From positions 1-8,436 of the forward strand of contig JASFQI010000217.1 in the NCBI GenBank assembly GCA_050115555.1: a DNA stretch of 8,436 nt, in the 5' to 3' direction. The translations under genes were made by a program, and so were the position numbers. This DNA is from JASFQI01 sp050115555 (GTDB taxonomy: Bacteria > Desulfobacterota > DSM-4660 > Desulfatiglandales > HGW-15). Below, one piece after another: positions 7,260 through 8,436 of the stretch; the stretch's first letter is position 1, and each line of letters opens with the position of its first letter. The notes under the pieces are model-generated. The model ran no database searches. It was not told the DNA's origin and saw nothing but the letters and a program-made list of their open reading frames with translations.

Positions 7260-7961
7260 ATGCGAAGCGCTCTCAAAGTCATTTTTCTTTTTCTCCTCGT
7301 AGGAATCGGCGCAGCGGCGGGCGGCGGTTACGAGTACCTCCAGCTCGAAAAAACGCGCGAGTCCCTTCAAGCGGAGATTCACGAACTGGAGGAGCGCAGC
7401 ACGCTCCTGAAGAAAAAATACGCCGAGCAGAAGGCCCTGGTCGGGCAGTTCATGCGGGCCAAGGCGCGGCTCGAGGGGAGACAGCGGACCCTTCAGAAGG
7501 AACTGGAGGAGATCCGGGCCGAGAAGCAGTCCGCGCAGGGAACCAGCAGTGCGCTCCGAGCTGAAATCCAGAAAAAGGAACGCACCATCGCCTCTCTCAA
7601 CCAGACCATCACGGAAATCGAACAGGATCTTGAAAAGGCGCAAAAAAAACGTGAACAGCTTGTTCGTACGCATCAGGATGCCCTGAAAGAAAAGGAGCTG
7701 GCAATCTCCGAGCTCGAGCGAAAAAACGGAGAGCTCGAGGCCGATATAGAACGGTCACGTCGGGCAAACGCCCGTTGCAGGGATCGAAATGCCCGGCTCT
7801 GCGTCATCGCGAACGAGCTCGTGGAAAAATACAAGAACAAGGGCGTGGGGGATGCCCTGGCCCAAAAGGAGCCTTTCACGCAGGTGAAAAAGGTCGAGCT
7901 CGAAAAGCTCATCCAGGAATATCAGGACCGCATTGAAAAGGAAAAGCTGAATACAAATTAG
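7260..7961 (+). CDS. Membrane-anchored coiled-coil protein of unknown function
   Basis: The protein has 233 residues. Residues about 5-24 (ALKVIFLFLLVGIGAAAGGG) form a single hydrophobic anchor or uncleaved signal; no lipobox is seen. Residues about 28-170 are an almost unbroken Glu/Lys/Arg/Leu coiled coil (EIHELEERSTLLKKKYAEQK and similar). Then comes a short region with two cysteines, Cys173 and Cys181 (CRDRNARLC), and a compact C-terminal part (ANELVEKYKNKGVGD, AQKEPFTQVKKVELEKLIQEY) whose composition differs from the coil and looks like the conserved part. The start is 4 bases after the porin stop, with GAGG at 7246-7249 as ribosome site, so it is very likely co-transcribed with the porin. 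A periplasmic spacer or scaffold role linking the inner membrane to the envelope complex is inference; I do not recognise a named family. Confidence 0.75.
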   Translation: MRSALKVIFLFLLVGIGAAAGGGYEYLQLEKTRESLQAEIHELEERSTLLKKKYAEQKALVGQFMRAKARLEGRQRTLQKELEEIRAEKQSAQGTSSALRAEIQKKERTIASLNQTITEIEQDLEKAQKKREQLVRTHQDALKEKELAISELERKNGELEADIERSRRANARCRDRNARLCVIANELVEKYKNKGVGDALAQKEPFTQVKKVELEKLIQEYQDRIEKEKLNTN

Positions 7962-8142
7962 TAGTCAATGAATTTAATGCTCCAAGCCGTTCAGGCCAAT
8001 ACCGTGCTTCGCTTCCTGGGCATAACAGACCCCGCGTCCGAGCACTGCGCAGTGCCGCAACTTCATTCGGTGAATGAAAGCTGAAAGCGATGTCTGCCTG
8101 ACCCGGAAACTCCCGGACTCTGCCCTGTGGGAAGGAACCAAC
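7962..8142. other. Spacer with a 14-base perfect palindrome and a second hairpin
   Basis: GCACTGCGCAGTGC at 8042-8055 is its own reverse complement. A second inverted repeat, TTCATTC (8062-8068), loop GGT, GAATGAA (8072-8078), follows 6 bases later. Neither is followed by a T-run on either strand. The whole spacer is open on the - strand in at least one frame, running to a stop near 7974, and that frame continues into the kinase gene. This may be chance, or a remnant of an inserted element whose other end I cannot define. Confidence 0.5.
8130..8136 (+). promoter_or_regulatory. Shine-Dalgarno site for the kinase fragment
   Basis: GGAAGGA lies 6 bases before GTG 8143. The in-frame ATG at 8074 instead directly follows a TGA stop, sits inside a hairpin, and has no spaced ribosome site. 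This site therefore favours GTG 8143. Confidence 0.5.
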
Positions 8143-8436
8143 GTGCAACCAACCGACCTCAACGCACTCATCCAGAAGACGCTCGAGCTCTTTGCAAAGA
8201 CGCGCAAAGAAATCTGTCTGCATGAAAACCTGAGCAAGGCCCTTTGGTCCGCAGAGGTAGATCGCCGCCAGATCGAACAGGTACTTATGCACATCTTTGT
8301 CAACGCCTGGCGCGCCATGCCGAACGGTGGTGACCTCTACGTGGAGACCGCCAATGTGAACCTTGAATCTGAAATCGCGAGACCATACGGGTTGGAGCCA
8401 GGACGATTTGTCCGGATTCGGATTCGGGACACAGGC
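8143..8436 (+). CDS. Histidine-kinase-type ATPase (HATPase_c), N-terminally short; 3' end beyond window
   Basis: The frame is open from TGA 8071-8073 to the right edge. Residues after GTG 8143 (QPTDLNALIQKTLELF, KTRKEICLHENL, ALWSAEVDRRQIEQVL) match my memory of the linker and N-box region of PAS-type sensor/hybrid histidine kinases. The N-box asparagine is encoded at 8302-8304 in FVNAWRAMPNGG, and the start of the ATP-binding G1 box is seen as IRDTG at the very edge (Asp at 8428-8430). No HisKA H-box (HDFNNLL type) or PAS domain precedes it in any + frame. Either this is a remnant of a kinase that lost its front half, or a stand-alone ATPase module using the GTG start. ATG 8074 would add 23 unrelated residues. 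It is in the same direction as the porin operon but 181 bases away and probably functionally separate. Confidence 0.65.
   Translation, partial: MQPTDLNALIQKTLELFAKTRKEICLHENLSKALWSAEVDRRQIEQVLMHIFVNAWRAMPNGGDLYVETANVNLESEIARPYGLEPGRFVRIRIRDTG

Overview
The window is GC-rich, gene-dense Gram-negative DNA in which every supported gene lies on the + strand. The gene content (a filamentous-haemagglutinin-type surface protein, an ExbB/ExbD/TonB-like energy module, an outer-membrane porin and a PAS/HATPase-type sensor kinase fragment) fits a proteobacterium in the broad sense. The style of the kinase and the purine-rich heptad repeat suggest Desulfobacterota (deltaproteobacteria). This placement is inferred from family resemblance only; there is no marker gene or rRNA.

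Layout: (1) 3-2348, the C-terminal 781 residues of a large filamentous-haemagglutinin-family protein, open at the left edge. (2) 2340-2486, a degenerate tandem array of a 7-base unit (AAGGNNN) that contains the stop codon of that gene. (3) 2546-5464, a tightly packed three-gene operon: a DUF2341-LamG-ExbB fusion protein, ExbD (start/stop overlap ATGA) and a TonB/TolA-like transducer (7-base gap). (4) 5465-5587, a gene-free spacer with two hairpins placed exactly back to back. (5) 5588-7961, a putative porin followed 4 bases later by a membrane-anchored coiled-coil protein. (6) 7962-8142, a spacer with a 14-base perfect palindrome and a second hairpin. (7) 8143 to the right edge, the start of a histidine-kinase-type ATPase with no phosphoacceptor domain in front of it.

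Working model (inference): genes 1 to 5 form one envelope system. The ExbB fusion and ExbD would use proton-motive force at the inner membrane, and the fused periplasmic DUF2341-LamG part would put a carbohydrate- or protein-binding fold directly on the motor. The TonB-like protein would carry force to the outer membrane, and the porin and the haemagglutinin-like exoprotein would be the outer-membrane or surface components. The coiled-coil protein may bridge or brace the periplasm. No TonB-dependent receptor or TpsB (FhaC-type) translocator lies inside the window; if present, it lies upstream of base 1. The kinase fragment at the right end probably does not belong to this system.
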